DNA from: Desulfovibrio desulfuricans
GTDB taxonomy: Bacteria > Desulfobacterota > Desulfovibrionia > Desulfovibrionales > Desulfovibrionaceae
Assembly: GCF_024460775.1 (NCBI RefSeq)
Contig: NZ_JANFYZ010000010.1
Coordinates: forward strand, 33,027-97,026
DNA: 64,000 nt
Direction of reading: 5' to 3'
Shown: piece after piece, positions 35,757 to 45,299 of the stretch
Layout: each line of letters begins with the position of its first letter
Numbering within the stretch: position 1 is the stretch's first letter
Notes under the pieces: generated by a model
Told to the model about the DNA's origin: nothing
The model's input: the letters and a program-made list of their open reading frames with translations, nothing else
Databases searched by the model: none
Translations under genes and position numbers: made by a program

Positions 35757-35795
35757 CAAAAGGCGGCGCACCTGTAATGGGTGCGCCGCCTTTTG
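35757..35795 (+). terminator. Intrinsic terminator after hcp
   Basis: A 16-bp stem, AAAAGGCGGCGCACC/GGTGCGCCGCCTTTT with one flanking C/G pair, closes over a 7-base loop and ends in TTTT. Confidence 0.88.
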
Positions 35796-36183
35796 GCATT
35801 TATACGACTGGGCCATATGCGTAGCTATTAATCGTGCCGCAGCAAATGCACCAACCGGGGAAGGCACAGCCTGATGACAGGCAACCTGGATGTCCCAAGT
35901 TAATGCATATGACGCTCGTGTACAAAAAATAGAAAAACGTCGTAGGGAATTGCGGGGCCACTGACGTTTCATACTACGCACCACTACCCGATTCCCGAAC
36001 TGTATCAACCCTCAAGTTGCAAGCATCCAGAATCAATAGAATGCAATACCGAGAAACAGGAGAGCGCATCAATACACTTTGGGGACACCGCGAGATGAGG
36101 AGCAAGGATGAAACAGGCAACGGCACGGCAGCCCTCATGGCTAACACTAAGGGCTTGTAGAAACAGGCTGGATGCAGGGCAAC
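35796..36183. other. Intergenic region between hcp and porin
   Basis: About 390 bases with no recognised gene. Short open frames here overlap the hcp terminator or lack codon character. No RNA gene was seen. Confidence 0.35.
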
Positions 36184-36213
36184 AAAAAAGGGGAACCCGA
36201 AGGTTCCCCTTTT
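36184..36213 (-). terminator. Intrinsic terminator after the porin gene
   Basis: AAAGGGGAACC and GGTTCCCCTTT form a perfect stem with a short loop, flanked by A and T runs on both sides, so it can work in either direction. On the minus strand it lies about 20 bases beyond the porin stop. Confidence 0.85.
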
Positions 36214-36233
36214 AATCGTAAGGCTAGGTACTC

Positions 36234-37790
36234 TTAGAAGGAGTACACGAAACGGACGTTCACGTTCCAGGGATCACGTTCCTGGTCGCTACGGCCGTTC
36301 ATCTTGCTGGTGCCCCACACGCCCTTGGACTGGTCAAGCCAGGTGGCGATGTAGGCCGCGTCAAGGGACACGGTGAAGTTGTCATACATCTTGTAATCGT
36401 TGGTCAGACCGAATTCCAACGCGGTGTCGTTGGTGGTCATGTACAAGGGGTTCATGCCAGCGGCCTGGGCGTTGGGACCCTGGTTGGTGATCTTGCTGTA
36501 AGCACTGTTGTGACCGGTAAGGTAACGGGTCATGGTGGTGCTGTTGGTGCCGCCGATGAGGTTCAAACGGAAGGTGTGCTTCAGGTTTTCGATGAAGCTC
36601 ATATCCTTCAAGCGGGCGCCGATACCCCAGGTGCCGGACATGTCGTAGCCAAGGATGGCTTCGCGGGCGATCATGGGTCCGCCGTTGAAGGCGAAGTCAG
36701 AGAAGCCGTTGTTGTTGTTGTTCACGCTGATGGAAGGCATGCGCTCGGAACCGTTGGCCGGGTTGCCGTCGTCGCCGGAAGCGTACCAGCCGTACAAGCC
36801 GGGGATGGCCCAGTCAAGCTTGTATTCGAACAGCAAAGAACCCAGCCAGCCAGCGCGGTTGGCGCGGCTGTCATCATAAGAAACGGAACCGTAGTTGAAA
36901 TCCCACGCGATGCGGAAGGGATCAAACGCGGTCACTTCGCCGGTCAGGCCAGCCCACACGGCGTTGCCGTAGCTGCCCATGGCCTTGGTGCTGGTGGTGC
37001 CGTCCTTATGCAGGGCGCCGCCCACGGGCATCATGCCAGCAACAGGGTACTTGCCGCTGGTGGGAATGGAGTTGCCGAAGTAGTTGTTGTAGCCTTCTTT
37101 GCGGAAGGTGTTGGGACCGATGGCGCTGTACATGGCCCAGGGGGTCACTTTCACGCCGTCAAAGGTCATGGGCACCAGCAGGGCAAACACGTCCATGTTG
37201 TCCATGTAGTTGTTGCGGTTGCTGCTGTGGTCAAAGCTGTTGGTGTAGTTGTCGTTGTAAGGACGGGCCCACAGGGCGGTCACGCCAACGGTTTCGTTGA
37301 ACTGGTAGGAGGCGGTGATGCCGGCCACGTCGTCGTTGAAGACGTTGCTGCCGGTGGTGAAGCTGGGCAGAGCCATGCCCTGAATGCCCATGCGGAACTT
37401 CAGGTCGGTCTGGGGGACCATCCAGTCGATGTAGGCGTTCTTCACTTCGACAACGTTGTTGCCGTCAGCGCCAAGGGAACTGCCCTGGTCGGAACGGCCC
37501 CAGGTCTGGTCGCCGATTTCAAAGAACACGGTGCCGGACAGGGCTTCAGAAGCCACGGCGTCCAACTGCAGACGAACGCGCTGACGAGCTTCAAATTCGT
37601 CTTCGTTCTTGTACTGTTTGGAGGCACCGTTGAAGCCCGTCTTGCCGTTACCGCCGGTGAAACCGCCGTTCTGGCCGTAGTCGAAGCTCATGATCCACTG
37701 GCCCTTGGCCTTGAAGTCGATGGCGCTGGCGCCCGTGGCAACGCCGAACACAAGGCCGGCCGCCAACAGAAGAGTAGCGATCTTTTTCAT
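36234..37790 (-). CDS. Outer membrane porin (Desulfovibrio-type)
   Basis: A 518-residue outer-membrane beta-barrel. The Sec signal peptide MKKIATLLLAAGLVFGVATGASA is cut before IDFKAKGQWIMS. The mature chain is Gly/Asn/aromatic-rich and alternates strand-like segments, ending in the outer-membrane insertion signal VRFVYSF with a terminal Phe. It resembles the abundant homotrimeric porins of Desulfovibrio. It has its own terminator and a long AT-rich upstream region, consistent with strong independent expression. Confidence 0.93.
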   Translation of the reverse strand: MKKIATLLLAAGLVFGVATGASAIDFKAKGQWIMSFDYGQNGGFTGGNGKTGFNGASKQYKNEDEFEARQRVRLQLDAVASEALSGTVFFEIGDQTWGRSDQGSSLGADGNNVVEVKNAYIDWMVPQTDLKFRMGIQGMALPSFTTGSNVFNDDVAGITASYQFNETVGVTALWARPYNDNYTNSFDHSSNRNNYMDNMDVFALLVPMTFDGVKVTPWAMYSAIGPNTFRKEGYNNYFGNSIPTSGKYPVAGMMPVGGALHKDGTTSTKAMGSYGNAVWAGLTGEVTAFDPFRIAWDFNYGSVSYDDSRANRAGWLGSLLFEYKLDWAIPGLYGWYASGDDGNPANGSERMPSISVNNNNNGFSDFAFNGGPMIAREAILGYDMSGTWGIGARLKDMSFIENLKHTFRLNLIGGTNSTTMTRYLTGHNSAYSKITNQGPNAQAAGMNPLYMTTNDTALEFGLTNDYKMYDNFTVSLDAAYIATWLDQSKGVWGTSKMNGRSDQERDPWNVNVRFVYSF

Positions 37791-38255
37791 GGTTATCCTT
37801 CCTTTCTTTTGCCCCGCTTGGGACTATGGTTTCATACAAACGCCTATGGAGCGGTTTCCCGCTTCGGTGTGAATATATGGAAGGCCTAAACACTTTGCAA
37901 GCCCTATCGTGCAAAAATTTTTACCAAAAAAGAGCAACTTTGGCTCAAAATTGCATATATATCTATATTTAAGCAGGTTAAATAAACTCTAGATATAAAA
38001 AAAATTTCTGACACATACCTGTCACAGTGTCATTTTTTTGCGGAACACATCCAAATTTCCGCGCTGCTGGCTTACAATCTGTCTGAGGGGTGTCGGTTAA
38101 AATTTTTTTCACCCCCCTCTGCCGCTGCAAAGGCAAATCATGGCCGCTCCCGGCAAGGGTTATTGCAAAGATGCAAAACGGCCATGCGCAATCTCCAAAA
38201 AAGCGCATGGCCGCAAACTGTGCAATCAGATCAGGCCTTCTGGTGAACCACGCTT
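37791..38255. other. AT-rich upstream region of the porin gene
   Basis: About 465 bases, AT-rich between 37910 and 38040, with no gene. TGACAC (38009-38014) and GTGTCA (38027-38032) form an inverted repeat followed by seven T. On the minus strand this could be an operator for the porin, but no regulator is known. Confidence 0.35.
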
Positions 38256-38468
38256 CTAGCTGGCAGCATCCACGGGGAACCACAGGGGTTTTAAAAAGTG
38301 CAGGTGGCAGGTTTCGCCTTCCTGCGGGCCTCGGGCGTACCTCCCCTTCTGCACCCGCACGCTCTGCTCACCCACACGCACCTGATAGTCGAGCTGTTCA
38401 CCCAAAAAAGTACGCCGTTCCACAATGCCGGGCACGCCCCCCGCAAGACGGTTCCGAAACATTTCCAT
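38256..38468 (-). pseudogene. Remnant of an ABC transporter ATP-binding protein (TOBE domain)
   Basis: A 70-residue open frame resembles the C-terminal TOBE domain of PotA-type ABC ATPases: GGVPGIVERRTFLGEQLDYQVRV. An in-frame stop codon lies a few codons upstream, and no Walker A or B motif exists nearby, so the ATPase part is gone. It is probably the decaying 3' end of a lost transporter. It sits in the gap upstream of an aminotransferase gene. Confidence 0.6.
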
Positions 38469-38555
38469 GCGTGGTAGCGTTCTCTATCCGCCGTCGCAGC
38501 AAGCGCCCGGCATGGGCCTGCGAGCGCAGGCCCCCACATAAACCAGGAGATTGTC

Positions 38556-39662
38556 ATGACCACGGTTTTCGGAACACTGGACCATGTGCTTCTGATGGCC
38601 CCCGGCCCCAGCCCGGTTGCGGCCAACGTGCTTGAGGCCATGAGCCTGCCCACTCTCGGGCACCTTGACCCTGACTGCATCAAGGTTATGGATGCCCTGC
38701 AAGAGCAGCTTCGCGCTGTGTGCAAAACGCGCAATGCCGTGACGTTTCCCATTTCAGGCACAGGCTCCGCAGGTATGGAAGCCTGCTTTGTCAATCTGGT
38801 GGAACACGGCGACAACGTGCTTATTGTCAACAACGGCCTGTTCTGCTCGCGCATGGTTGAAGTGGCCTCGCGCCTTGGCGCGCTGGTAGACACAGTGGAA
38901 TGCCCATGGGGGGCGCCAATTTCTGTGGATGCGGTAAAAAAGCAGCTGGCGCAGAAAAATTACAAGATTCTTGCCGTGGTGCATGCGGAAACATCCACCG
39001 GCGTGAATAATCCTGTGGCTGAACTCGGCGCGCTGGTCAAAAACAGCGACACGCTCTTTCTGGTGGACAGCGTGGCTGGCCTGGGCGGCGTGGATGTGCG
39101 CGTGGACGAATGGGGCATCGACGCTTTTTACAGCGGTTCGCAAAAATGCCTTTCCACCCCTCCCGGTCTGGCGCCCGCCTCGTTTTCCGAGGCAGCCATG
39201 GAGGCCATGGCGCGCCGCAAGACCAAGATACCCAACTGGTATCTGGATGTGCCGCTTATCCGCAAATACTGGGAAGGCACACCCCGTACCTATCACCATA
39301 CGGCCCCCATCAACATGTACTATGGCTTGCATCAGGCTCTGGACAATCTGCTGGCCGAAGGCCTTGAGACCTCGTTTGCGCGGCATCAGGCCATGCACGA
39401 AAGGCTCAAGCAGGGTATGGGCAAGCTTGGCTTCAAGCCCTATGTGACCGAAGGGGCCGCGCCCCAGGTCAACCTGTTTGTGCCGCCCGAAGGCGTTGAC
39501 GCCAATGCCCTGCGCGCCAGCCTGCGCAAGGATCACAAAATTGAAGTGGCTGGCGGCCTTGGCGCCCTGGCTGGCAAGGTGCTGCGCGTTGGCGTCATGG
39601 GCGAAGGCGCGCGCGAAGAACCCATTGACCGCCTTGTGGCGGCAGTTGCCGCCTGCCTGTAG
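38556..39662 (+). CDS. Class V aminotransferase (alanine-glyoxylate type)
   Basis: A 368-residue PLP enzyme of fold type I. The cofactor Lys is in YSGSQKCLSTPPG near residue 196. FPISGTGSAGMEACFVNL and LVDSVAGLGGVDVRVDEW are typical of the alanine/serine-glyoxylate aminotransferase family. Substrate preference cannot be read from sequence. The gene stands alone, after an ABC-ATPase remnant. Confidence 0.85.
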   Translation: MTTVFGTLDHVLLMAPGPSPVAANVLEAMSLPTLGHLDPDCIKVMDALQEQLRAVCKTRNAVTFPISGTGSAGMEACFVNLVEHGDNVLIVNNGLFCSRMVEVASRLGALVDTVECPWGAPISVDAVKKQLAQKNYKILAVVHAETSTGVNNPVAELGALVKNSDTLFLVDSVAGLGGVDVRVDEWGIDAFYSGSQKCLSTPPGLAPASFSEAAMEAMARRKTKIPNWYLDVPLIRKYWEGTPRTYHHTAPINMYYGLHQALDNLLAEGLETSFARHQAMHERLKQGMGKLGFKPYVTEGAAPQVNLFVPPEGVDANALRASLRKDHKIEVAGGLGALAGKVLRVGVMGEGAREEPIDRLVAAVAACL

Positions 39663-39678
39663 TATACTTTAACGTCCC

Positions 39679-39737
39679 TGCCCCCCCGGCCCAAGCCTGT
39701 GCCCTGATTGCGTTCAGGTTGACAGCCGGGGGGGGCA
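39679..39737. other. GC-rich inverted repeat after the aminotransferase
   Basis: TGCCCCCCCGGC and GCCGGGGGGGGCA pair over a loop of about 34 bases. No T run follows, so it is an unusual or weak terminator if one at all. The remaining 250 bases up to the GGDEF-EAL gene show no gene. Confidence 0.35.
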
Positions 39738-39986
39738 AAACGCGTACCGCGTCCTCCGTCACCCCAAAGCGACAGGCCTTGTTTCGGTGATGATTCCGTA
39801 CTCCGGGGAAGTGTTTGACTTTTTCGCGAGCAGCACCCTATATTGAATGCATCATCTCCCTTTGGCGCAGGATGCAAAGGCCGTCCGTGACTCCGGCACG
39901 CTCGCGGCCGCAGCCAAACCGCCTTATATGGGGACACTCGCAACCATTGGCAGCACCCACGCCAGGAAGACCGAGGACACCGTCAC

Positions 39987-41612
39987 ATGAAGACACTTCG
40001 CCTCCGCCTTTCCATGCTGATGCTCCTGCTCTGCTGCCTTTTTGCGAACCTGACGCCAGCGCAGGCAGCCGTAGATTCCACAACCGCGCAGGACGAGTCC
40101 TCCGCCGCCGTACCGACCTCTCCATTCAACGACCAGGCAGGCTTGCCGGTGTACCCGCCGGAAGAAGAGCACTCCTTTGCAGCCCGCATTGATCGGAGCA
40201 TAAACTGTTCAATTCAGAAGCGTCCCTTTCAGGTCATTGGCGGCCTCATTGCCTTTTTCCTGGGCGTCATCATCTTTCTGTTCTACTGCCTGGGCTGCAA
40301 GTGCAGCCGCATCTGCCGCATGGAAGCCCAGATGAACAAGGATGAACTGACTGGCCTGCCCAACATGGAAAAATTCAAGGTGCTGTGCGACAGCCTCATA
40401 ACCACCCAGGTCACCTCTGACTACATGCTGCTTTCCGGTGATATCTGCCAGTTCAAGACAATCAACGACCAGTTCGGATTTGGAATGGGCGACAGGCTGT
40501 TACAGGCCTATGCGGCGGTTTTGCAGCGTAACATCCTGCCAGAAGAGTGCTGCGCCAGAATATCCTCTGATCTCTTTGTTCTGCTCTTGAGATTCGATAC
40601 ATGGGAGCAGCTTTCGGGCAGGGTCCGCGAAATGGACAGGGAGCTGGACGAGTGGCGGCGTAGTCAGGCGCTGCCCTACACAGTGCGCACCGTCTACGGA
40701 GCCTACCGCGTACCCAGGGAGCAGGAAAGGGACGTGCAGCTTATGCTGGATCTGGCCAACTATGCGCGGCTGGAAGCCAAACGTTCGTCTGGCATGCCCA
40801 TGGTGCTCTACAACGAACATATGCGGCAGGAAGCTTTGCTGAGCCATGAACTGAACGGCAAGCTGGAAGACGCCCTGACCAACGGTGAAATGCAGGTGTG
40901 GTATCAGGCAAAGGTGGACATGCGCACAGGAGCCATTACCGGCAGCGAGGCGCTGGTGCGGTGGAATCATCCCTCACGGGGAATGCTGCTGCCGGGCAGT
41001 TTTATCCCCATGTTTGAGCGCAACGGCCTTGTGACGTCCATTGATTTTTTTGTATTTGAGCAGGTCTGCCGCAACCTGCGTAGCTGGAAGACGCGCAACC
41101 TTCCGCTGCATTCGGTTTCCTGCAATTTTTCACGGCTGCATTTTGACCGTCCCCACTTTACCCAGCGGCTTGCGGATATTGCCGACCGCTATTCCGTGCC
41201 GCGCCACCTGCTGGAAGTGGAGATCACCGAAAGCGCCATCATGAACAACCCTGAAGCTGTCTGGCTACAGATCGTTCAACTGAAGGAAATGGGCTTTAAA
41301 ACGGCCATTGACGATTTTGGCGCAGGCTATTCGTCCCTGGGCATTGTACAGATGCTTGACGCGGACTGCCTCAAGATCGATCGCAGCTTCATCCAGCGCG
41401 ACCTGCCGGGGCAACGGGCGCAGATAGTGCTTGGCAATATCATTCGCCTGGCTTCTGATCTTGGCATGAATGTCATCAGCGAAGGTGTGGAAACAGCAGA
41501 ACAGTCTGCCATCATCATGAAGCTGGGCTGCTACACGGCGCAGGGATTTTTTTACGCCAAACCAGAGCCTTCGCACGAATTTGAAGCAAGGCTCGCCATG
41601 CAGGGCCTGTAA
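39987..41612 (+). CDS. GGDEF-EAL protein with degenerate GGDEF site
   Basis: A 541-residue inner-membrane protein. A signal or anchor segment is at 10-27, and a membrane helix at 84-104. The GGDEF site reads RISSDLF (191-197) instead of RxGGDEF, so cyclase activity is unlikely. The EAL domain keeps EALVRW (321), Asn380, DDFG (442-445), Lys463 and Glu499, so cyclic-di-GMP hydrolysis looks intact. The degenerate domain may bind GTP as an allosteric site. The ATG follows weak AGGAAG. Confidence 0.9.
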   Translation: MKTLRLRLSMLMLLLCCLFANLTPAQAAVDSTTAQDESSAAVPTSPFNDQAGLPVYPPEEEHSFAARIDRSINCSIQKRPFQVIGGLIAFFLGVIIFLFYCLGCKCSRICRMEAQMNKDELTGLPNMEKFKVLCDSLITTQVTSDYMLLSGDICQFKTINDQFGFGMGDRLLQAYAAVLQRNILPEECCARISSDLFVLLLRFDTWEQLSGRVREMDRELDEWRRSQALPYTVRTVYGAYRVPREQERDVQLMLDLANYARLEAKRSSGMPMVLYNEHMRQEALLSHELNGKLEDALTNGEMQVWYQAKVDMRTGAITGSEALVRWNHPSRGMLLPGSFIPMFERNGLVTSIDFFVFEQVCRNLRSWKTRNLPLHSVSCNFSRLHFDRPHFTQRLADIADRYSVPRHLLEVEITESAIMNNPEAVWLQIVQLKEMGFKTAIDDFGAGYSSLGIVQMLDADCLKIDRSFIQRDLPGQRAQIVLGNIIRLASDLGMNVISEGVETAEQSAIIMKLGCYTAQGFFYAKPEPSHEFEARLAMQGL

Positions 41613-41707
41613 GCCGGACTATTGGGTCACCGCGCATCATACCGCCCGGTGCAGCAAGGCCGCCCAGACTGGCCTGATGTCAGGGCCTGATGCTAAAAAA
41701 CCTGATG

Positions 41708-42985
41708 TCAGCCTTCTGCCCTGTCCTTCATGCTTGCGCTGATCAGATCCATGAATCTGCGCGTCTGCACATCCGCATCATACGAGCGCAGCACCGTCTG
41801 CCGCGCATTACGCCGCACATGCCCCAGTTGCGAAGCCCGCGCCAGCACATCGGCCAGTTTTTGCGCCATGTTTTCATGATCCCAGAAGTCGCACAAAAAG
41901 CCGTTTACGCCGTCCTGCACCACTTCGCGCACGGGCGGCGTGTCTGACGCCACGACCAGTGAGCCGCAGGCCATGGCCTCAAGCAAACCGGTGGAAAACA
42001 CATGCGGCGCCGCCAGATACACATGCGCGGTGGAATGTTGCAACATGGCCCGGTATTCTTTGAGCGAACGCGCGCCAAGCAGGTGCACACGCGCCCGGAA
42101 GCTCTGGTCAATGCCCAGAATATCCACCGCGCGGCGCATGGCCTTGCCAGTCTCGGAGCATTCGGATGGCGTATCTGCGCCGTTGCCCGGCTTGCGTCCG
42201 GTCTGGGCAATATCAAGCCAGGCCAGCACCACCAAACAGTTTGGGCGCAATTCAAGCAGACGCGGCAGGCACTTGCGGAACTGGTCAAAGCCGCGCGCGG
42301 GGTCGTGCATGGGGCCGCAAAAGGTCACCAGCTCATTGCTTGCGCATCCCCAGGAATCAGCAACGCCATCGCCGGTGGCATCGCCATCCTTTTTTTCCTC
42401 GCCGGGCATAAAAAAGCGCGTGTTGATGCCGCTGGGCACAACCTTTATGTCGCGTTGCAGCGCGGGGGGGTACTGGGCGCGTTGCCAGAGGGAGGAGGTA
42501 ACGCCAAGCTGGCATTCGCCCAGCGCGTTGTATTCCCACAGATTGCAAACCCGCAGGGGGGCAAAATCCGCCGGGGGGCGAGGGTTGCCACGCGTAAAAA
42601 AGCAATGGCTCTCGCCGTTGTTGTAAAACCAGTCGCCCTGAGCCACATAAAAAGCTTTGGGGAAGATGTCGCGCACGTAAAAACTGCCGCCCATGCTTGC
42701 CGCAGCGCAGACAATGTCTGGGATAAAACCGTTTCTCCGCAGCGACAGCAGGGCATTGCCCGCCCGTGCGCCACGCCGCAGACGCGTTACGATTTCCTTT
42801 TCTGCCGGGTCATCGCTTTCATAGGGCGCAGGCGGCGCCAAACGCAGCCGCCGCACACCGGGAATGGCAAGTTTTTGCCCGGTTTCTGCAAGAAACAGCA
42901 CGGTATTGTTCTGGGATGCGCCAAAGGCCTGGGCAAGAGAACGAAAGCGACCAGGAAAAACAGAATTCAGAAAAAGAATGCGCAT
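41708..42985 (-). CDS. Glycosyltransferase family protein
   Basis: A 425-residue GT-B-type glycosyltransferase. MRILFLNSVFPGRFRSLAQAF forms the first Rossmann strand and loop. A GT4-like C-terminal region contains RSLKEYRAMLQHSTAHVYLAAPHVFSTGLLEAMACG and the donor-binding Glu in LEAM. The donor sugar and acceptor are unknown. It follows the HD-GYP sensor gene on the same strand with a gap of about 18 bases, at the end of the T1SS-led gene row, where it may glycosylate a surface product. Confidence 0.82.
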   Translation of the reverse strand: MRILFLNSVFPGRFRSLAQAFGASQNNTVLFLAETGQKLAIPGVRRLRLAPPAPYESDDPAEKEIVTRLRRGARAGNALLSLRRNGFIPDIVCAAASMGGSFYVRDIFPKAFYVAQGDWFYNNGESHCFFTRGNPRPPADFAPLRVCNLWEYNALGECQLGVTSSLWQRAQYPPALQRDIKVVPSGINTRFFMPGEEKKDGDATGDGVADSWGCASNELVTFCGPMHDPARGFDQFRKCLPRLLELRPNCLVVLAWLDIAQTGRKPGNGADTPSECSETGKAMRRAVDILGIDQSFRARVHLLGARSLKEYRAMLQHSTAHVYLAAPHVFSTGLLEAMACGSLVVASDTPPVREVVQDGVNGFLCDFWDHENMAQKLADVLARASQLGHVRRNARQTVLRSYDADVQTRRFMDLISASMKDRAEG

Positions 42986-43003
42986 TGTTAACCCCTGTAC
43001 CTA

Positions 43004-45139
43004 TTAGGCGCTGTTTGGCTGCGGATCGCCAAGCAAATGCTCCAGAAAAACCATACCCTGCTCTGTTTCCAGAAAAGCCCGCAAAGAGCCAACAACGGTG
43101 GCGTCATACTTGGGCGGAGTTTCGGACAGGATATTCAGTGCATCTTCCGTACTGTGCGCCTCACGGTAGGAGCGTGGCCGCATAAGCGCGCAGAAGGTAT
43201 TGGCAACCGCCAGAATACGGGCGTTCAGACAGATGGCCCCATCATTCAGGGCCAGGGGATAGCCGCTGCCATCCAGGCGCTCGTACATCTGGGTGATGGC
43301 CTCCAGCACCGGCAGGCCAAAGTCTATGTCTGCCAGGGCCTCGCGGGCAAATTCCACATGCTGTTGCAGCAAAGCCCGTTCCTGCGCCGAGAGCGCGCCT
43401 GTCTTGGTGAGCAGATCCTTGGGAAGCTGGATCATGCCCACATGCGAGAGGTTGGCTGCCGTGCGCAGGGTGGCAAGGGTTTCCGCATCGTTGCGGCCAA
43501 GCCCGCAGGCCAGAGAAACCGCCAGTTGCGCCGTAAAGGCCGACTGCCCGCGCAGATAGGTATCCACGGCTTCAATGGCCTTGACGAAAGCGTTGACGGT
43601 CTGGGCGACCATTTGCTGAGAACGCTGCTGCGCCACAGCTATATCCGTCATGTCGCTGTACACGGAGACCATGCCCGAGAGCCGCCCGTTTTCATCGCGA
43701 AACGGAGTGCAGGAGGTAAGATAATAGCGCAGCTTGCCATCCACCAGCAGGGCTTCGGCAAAGCTGAAGGGTTCGCCCGCCCTGTGCACGGCCAGCGTGT
43801 GGGTTACAAGGCTGCGCGCAAGCTCCATATCCAGCTCGGAATATTTCAGCCCGCGCAGCTCCGTGGCTTTTTCCCTGCCGCACAAACGGGCAAAGCTCTG
43901 GTTGGCGTAATGGATGACGCCGTTCAGGTCGTTGAGCACTATGCCTGCCGACAGGGCGGAATTTACGCCGTCCATGATCTGCTTTTGCTGGTTGACCACC
44001 AGATAGAGCTTGTGCATCTGCTCCGCCACGGCGCGCTCGTTACGGCTCACAAGGCTCCACCACAGTGCGGCCAGCAGGCCGCCAGCCAGCGCCGCCATGA
44101 TCAGCGAAGCCACAACTACATTCTGCCGTATGCCGGCAAATTTTTCATCAATGCGGCTCATGGGCAAGGTCTGCTCCACAAGCCAGGGCAGGTTGGGCAC
44201 GGGCAGGGCAAGCCCGTATATCTCGCGCTCGCCTTCCGGCAGGCCGGGATCAATACGTGTGCCGAGCGGCAGTTTTTCATCATGCAGCGACCAGCCGGGC
44301 AAATCTGATACGCCCGACACTTCGGTAGGCGCAATGCGTTGCAGCTTTTCACCAAAGGACTGAAGAATAAAGGTATTGTACTGGCTGCCATTGCCCGCTT
44401 CGCCCGTTGCCGCAGCGGTTACAGGCAAGACGCTGTAGGTGGCCAGCAACAGGGAAACCACCCGGTCGCCGGTTGAATCCACATACAAAGGCGCAAAAAT
44501 GGGAAAGGCCATATCCATGACAAGCCTGCCGTTTTCACGCCGCACAGGCATGAGAACAGGCTGTTTGCTGTTCAGCGCCTGCTGCAAATAGGGCTTCTGC
44601 TCCTCATCGGGCGGCTGCACTCCTTCCGGGGCGAGGTACATCTGCATGTCTGTGTTAACCAGGCTCGCGCCGCTGAAGCTGTTTTTCTCCATGAAGTCGC
44701 TGAGATAGTCGACCATCAACGGAAGGCGCGGGGCAATTTTTTTCAGTGGCTCGCTGTTGCTGGCAGTGTCTGCCGGGGGCTCCGTATCCGCTTCGGCCCC
44801 ATTCTGGCTTTGCCGGGCCATCTGCAGCATATCCGTGGCGGGCACGCCCGCGCTGGCAACCTCTGCGGCAAACAGCCGCAGCATATCCTGCGCGACAAAA
44901 ATATTTACCTGACCGGCAAGGGTGCCAGACCACACGGTGAGCAGGGCCACCTTGCCCGAGGCCTGGGAGTTCATGTCCTGCCCCATTTCACGCAGCAGCT
45001 GAGCGCGCGAATCATGCAGATACCAACGTGCAAAAATAAAAATCAGGCAGAGCACCAGCACAAATAGTGCCGACATGGTCAACGCCGCCTTGCGGTTGCG
45101 CTGGGCTACGCCTGGGAGAGTCAGTTCTTGGGGTGCCAT
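43004..45139 (-). CDS. Membrane sensor with PAS and degenerate HD-GYP domain
   Basis: A 711-residue inner-membrane protein. Membrane helices at about 22-41 and 341-362 flank a periplasmic sensing domain of about 300 residues. A PAS domain lies at about 385-500. The HD-GYP region at 515-690 lost most metal ligands: the HDxGK motif reads SHVGM (565-569), GHS became GQS, HHE became MYE and the aDvfdA Asp is gone, though RLDGSGYP is kept. It therefore probably binds, but does not hydrolyse, cyclic-di-GMP. It is located between the T1SS adaptor and a glycosyltransferase. Confidence 0.85.
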   Translation of the reverse strand: MAPQELTLPGVAQRNRKAALTMSALFVLVLCLIFIFARWYLHDSRAQLLREMGQDMNSQASGKVALLTVWSGTLAGQVNIFVAQDMLRLFAAEVASAGVPATDMLQMARQSQNGAEADTEPPADTASNSEPLKKIAPRLPLMVDYLSDFMEKNSFSGASLVNTDMQMYLAPEGVQPPDEEQKPYLQQALNSKQPVLMPVRRENGRLVMDMAFPIFAPLYVDSTGDRVVSLLLATYSVLPVTAAATGEAGNGSQYNTFILQSFGEKLQRIAPTEVSGVSDLPGWSLHDEKLPLGTRIDPGLPEGEREIYGLALPVPNLPWLVEQTLPMSRIDEKFAGIRQNVVVASLIMAALAGGLLAALWWSLVSRNERAVAEQMHKLYLVVNQQKQIMDGVNSALSAGIVLNDLNGVIHYANQSFARLCGREKATELRGLKYSELDMELARSLVTHTLAVHRAGEPFSFAEALLVDGKLRYYLTSCTPFRDENGRLSGMVSVYSDMTDIAVAQQRSQQMVAQTVNAFVKAIEAVDTYLRGQSAFTAQLAVSLACGLGRNDAETLATLRTAANLSHVGMIQLPKDLLTKTGALSAQERALLQQHVEFAREALADIDFGLPVLEAITQMYERLDGSGYPLALNDGAICLNARILAVANTFCALMRPRSYREAHSTEDALNILSETPPKYDATVVGSLRAFLETEQGMVFLEHLLGDPQPNSA

Positions 45140-45244
45140 ATATTTTCCTTCATCGGGCTGCGCGTCTCGATAAACCAGTATAATAACCCAGAGGGTACAT
45201 GCCCGAACGGCTTGCCCCAGACCGCGCCGATTTCTGAATCATTG

Positions 45245-45295
45245 AACACTGAAAATGCTGGCTTGCGCAGGCTAAAGCCAGTCTGCCCGCATTTT
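45245..45295. repeat. REP-like palindromic element, copy 1
   Basis: A 51-base element of the form AACACTGAAAATGC...GCATTTT contains nested inverted repeats. It lies just downstream of the T1SS adaptor gene and could serve as its terminator. A second similar copy is at 62053-62104 after thiC; the last 22 bases match at 21 positions. Confidence 0.6.
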
Positions 45296-45299
45296 CGTT

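Noticed and set aside
36510..37889. Plus-strand frame of 459 codons opposite the porin
   Set aside because: Shadow of the porin, Val/Gly/His-rich.
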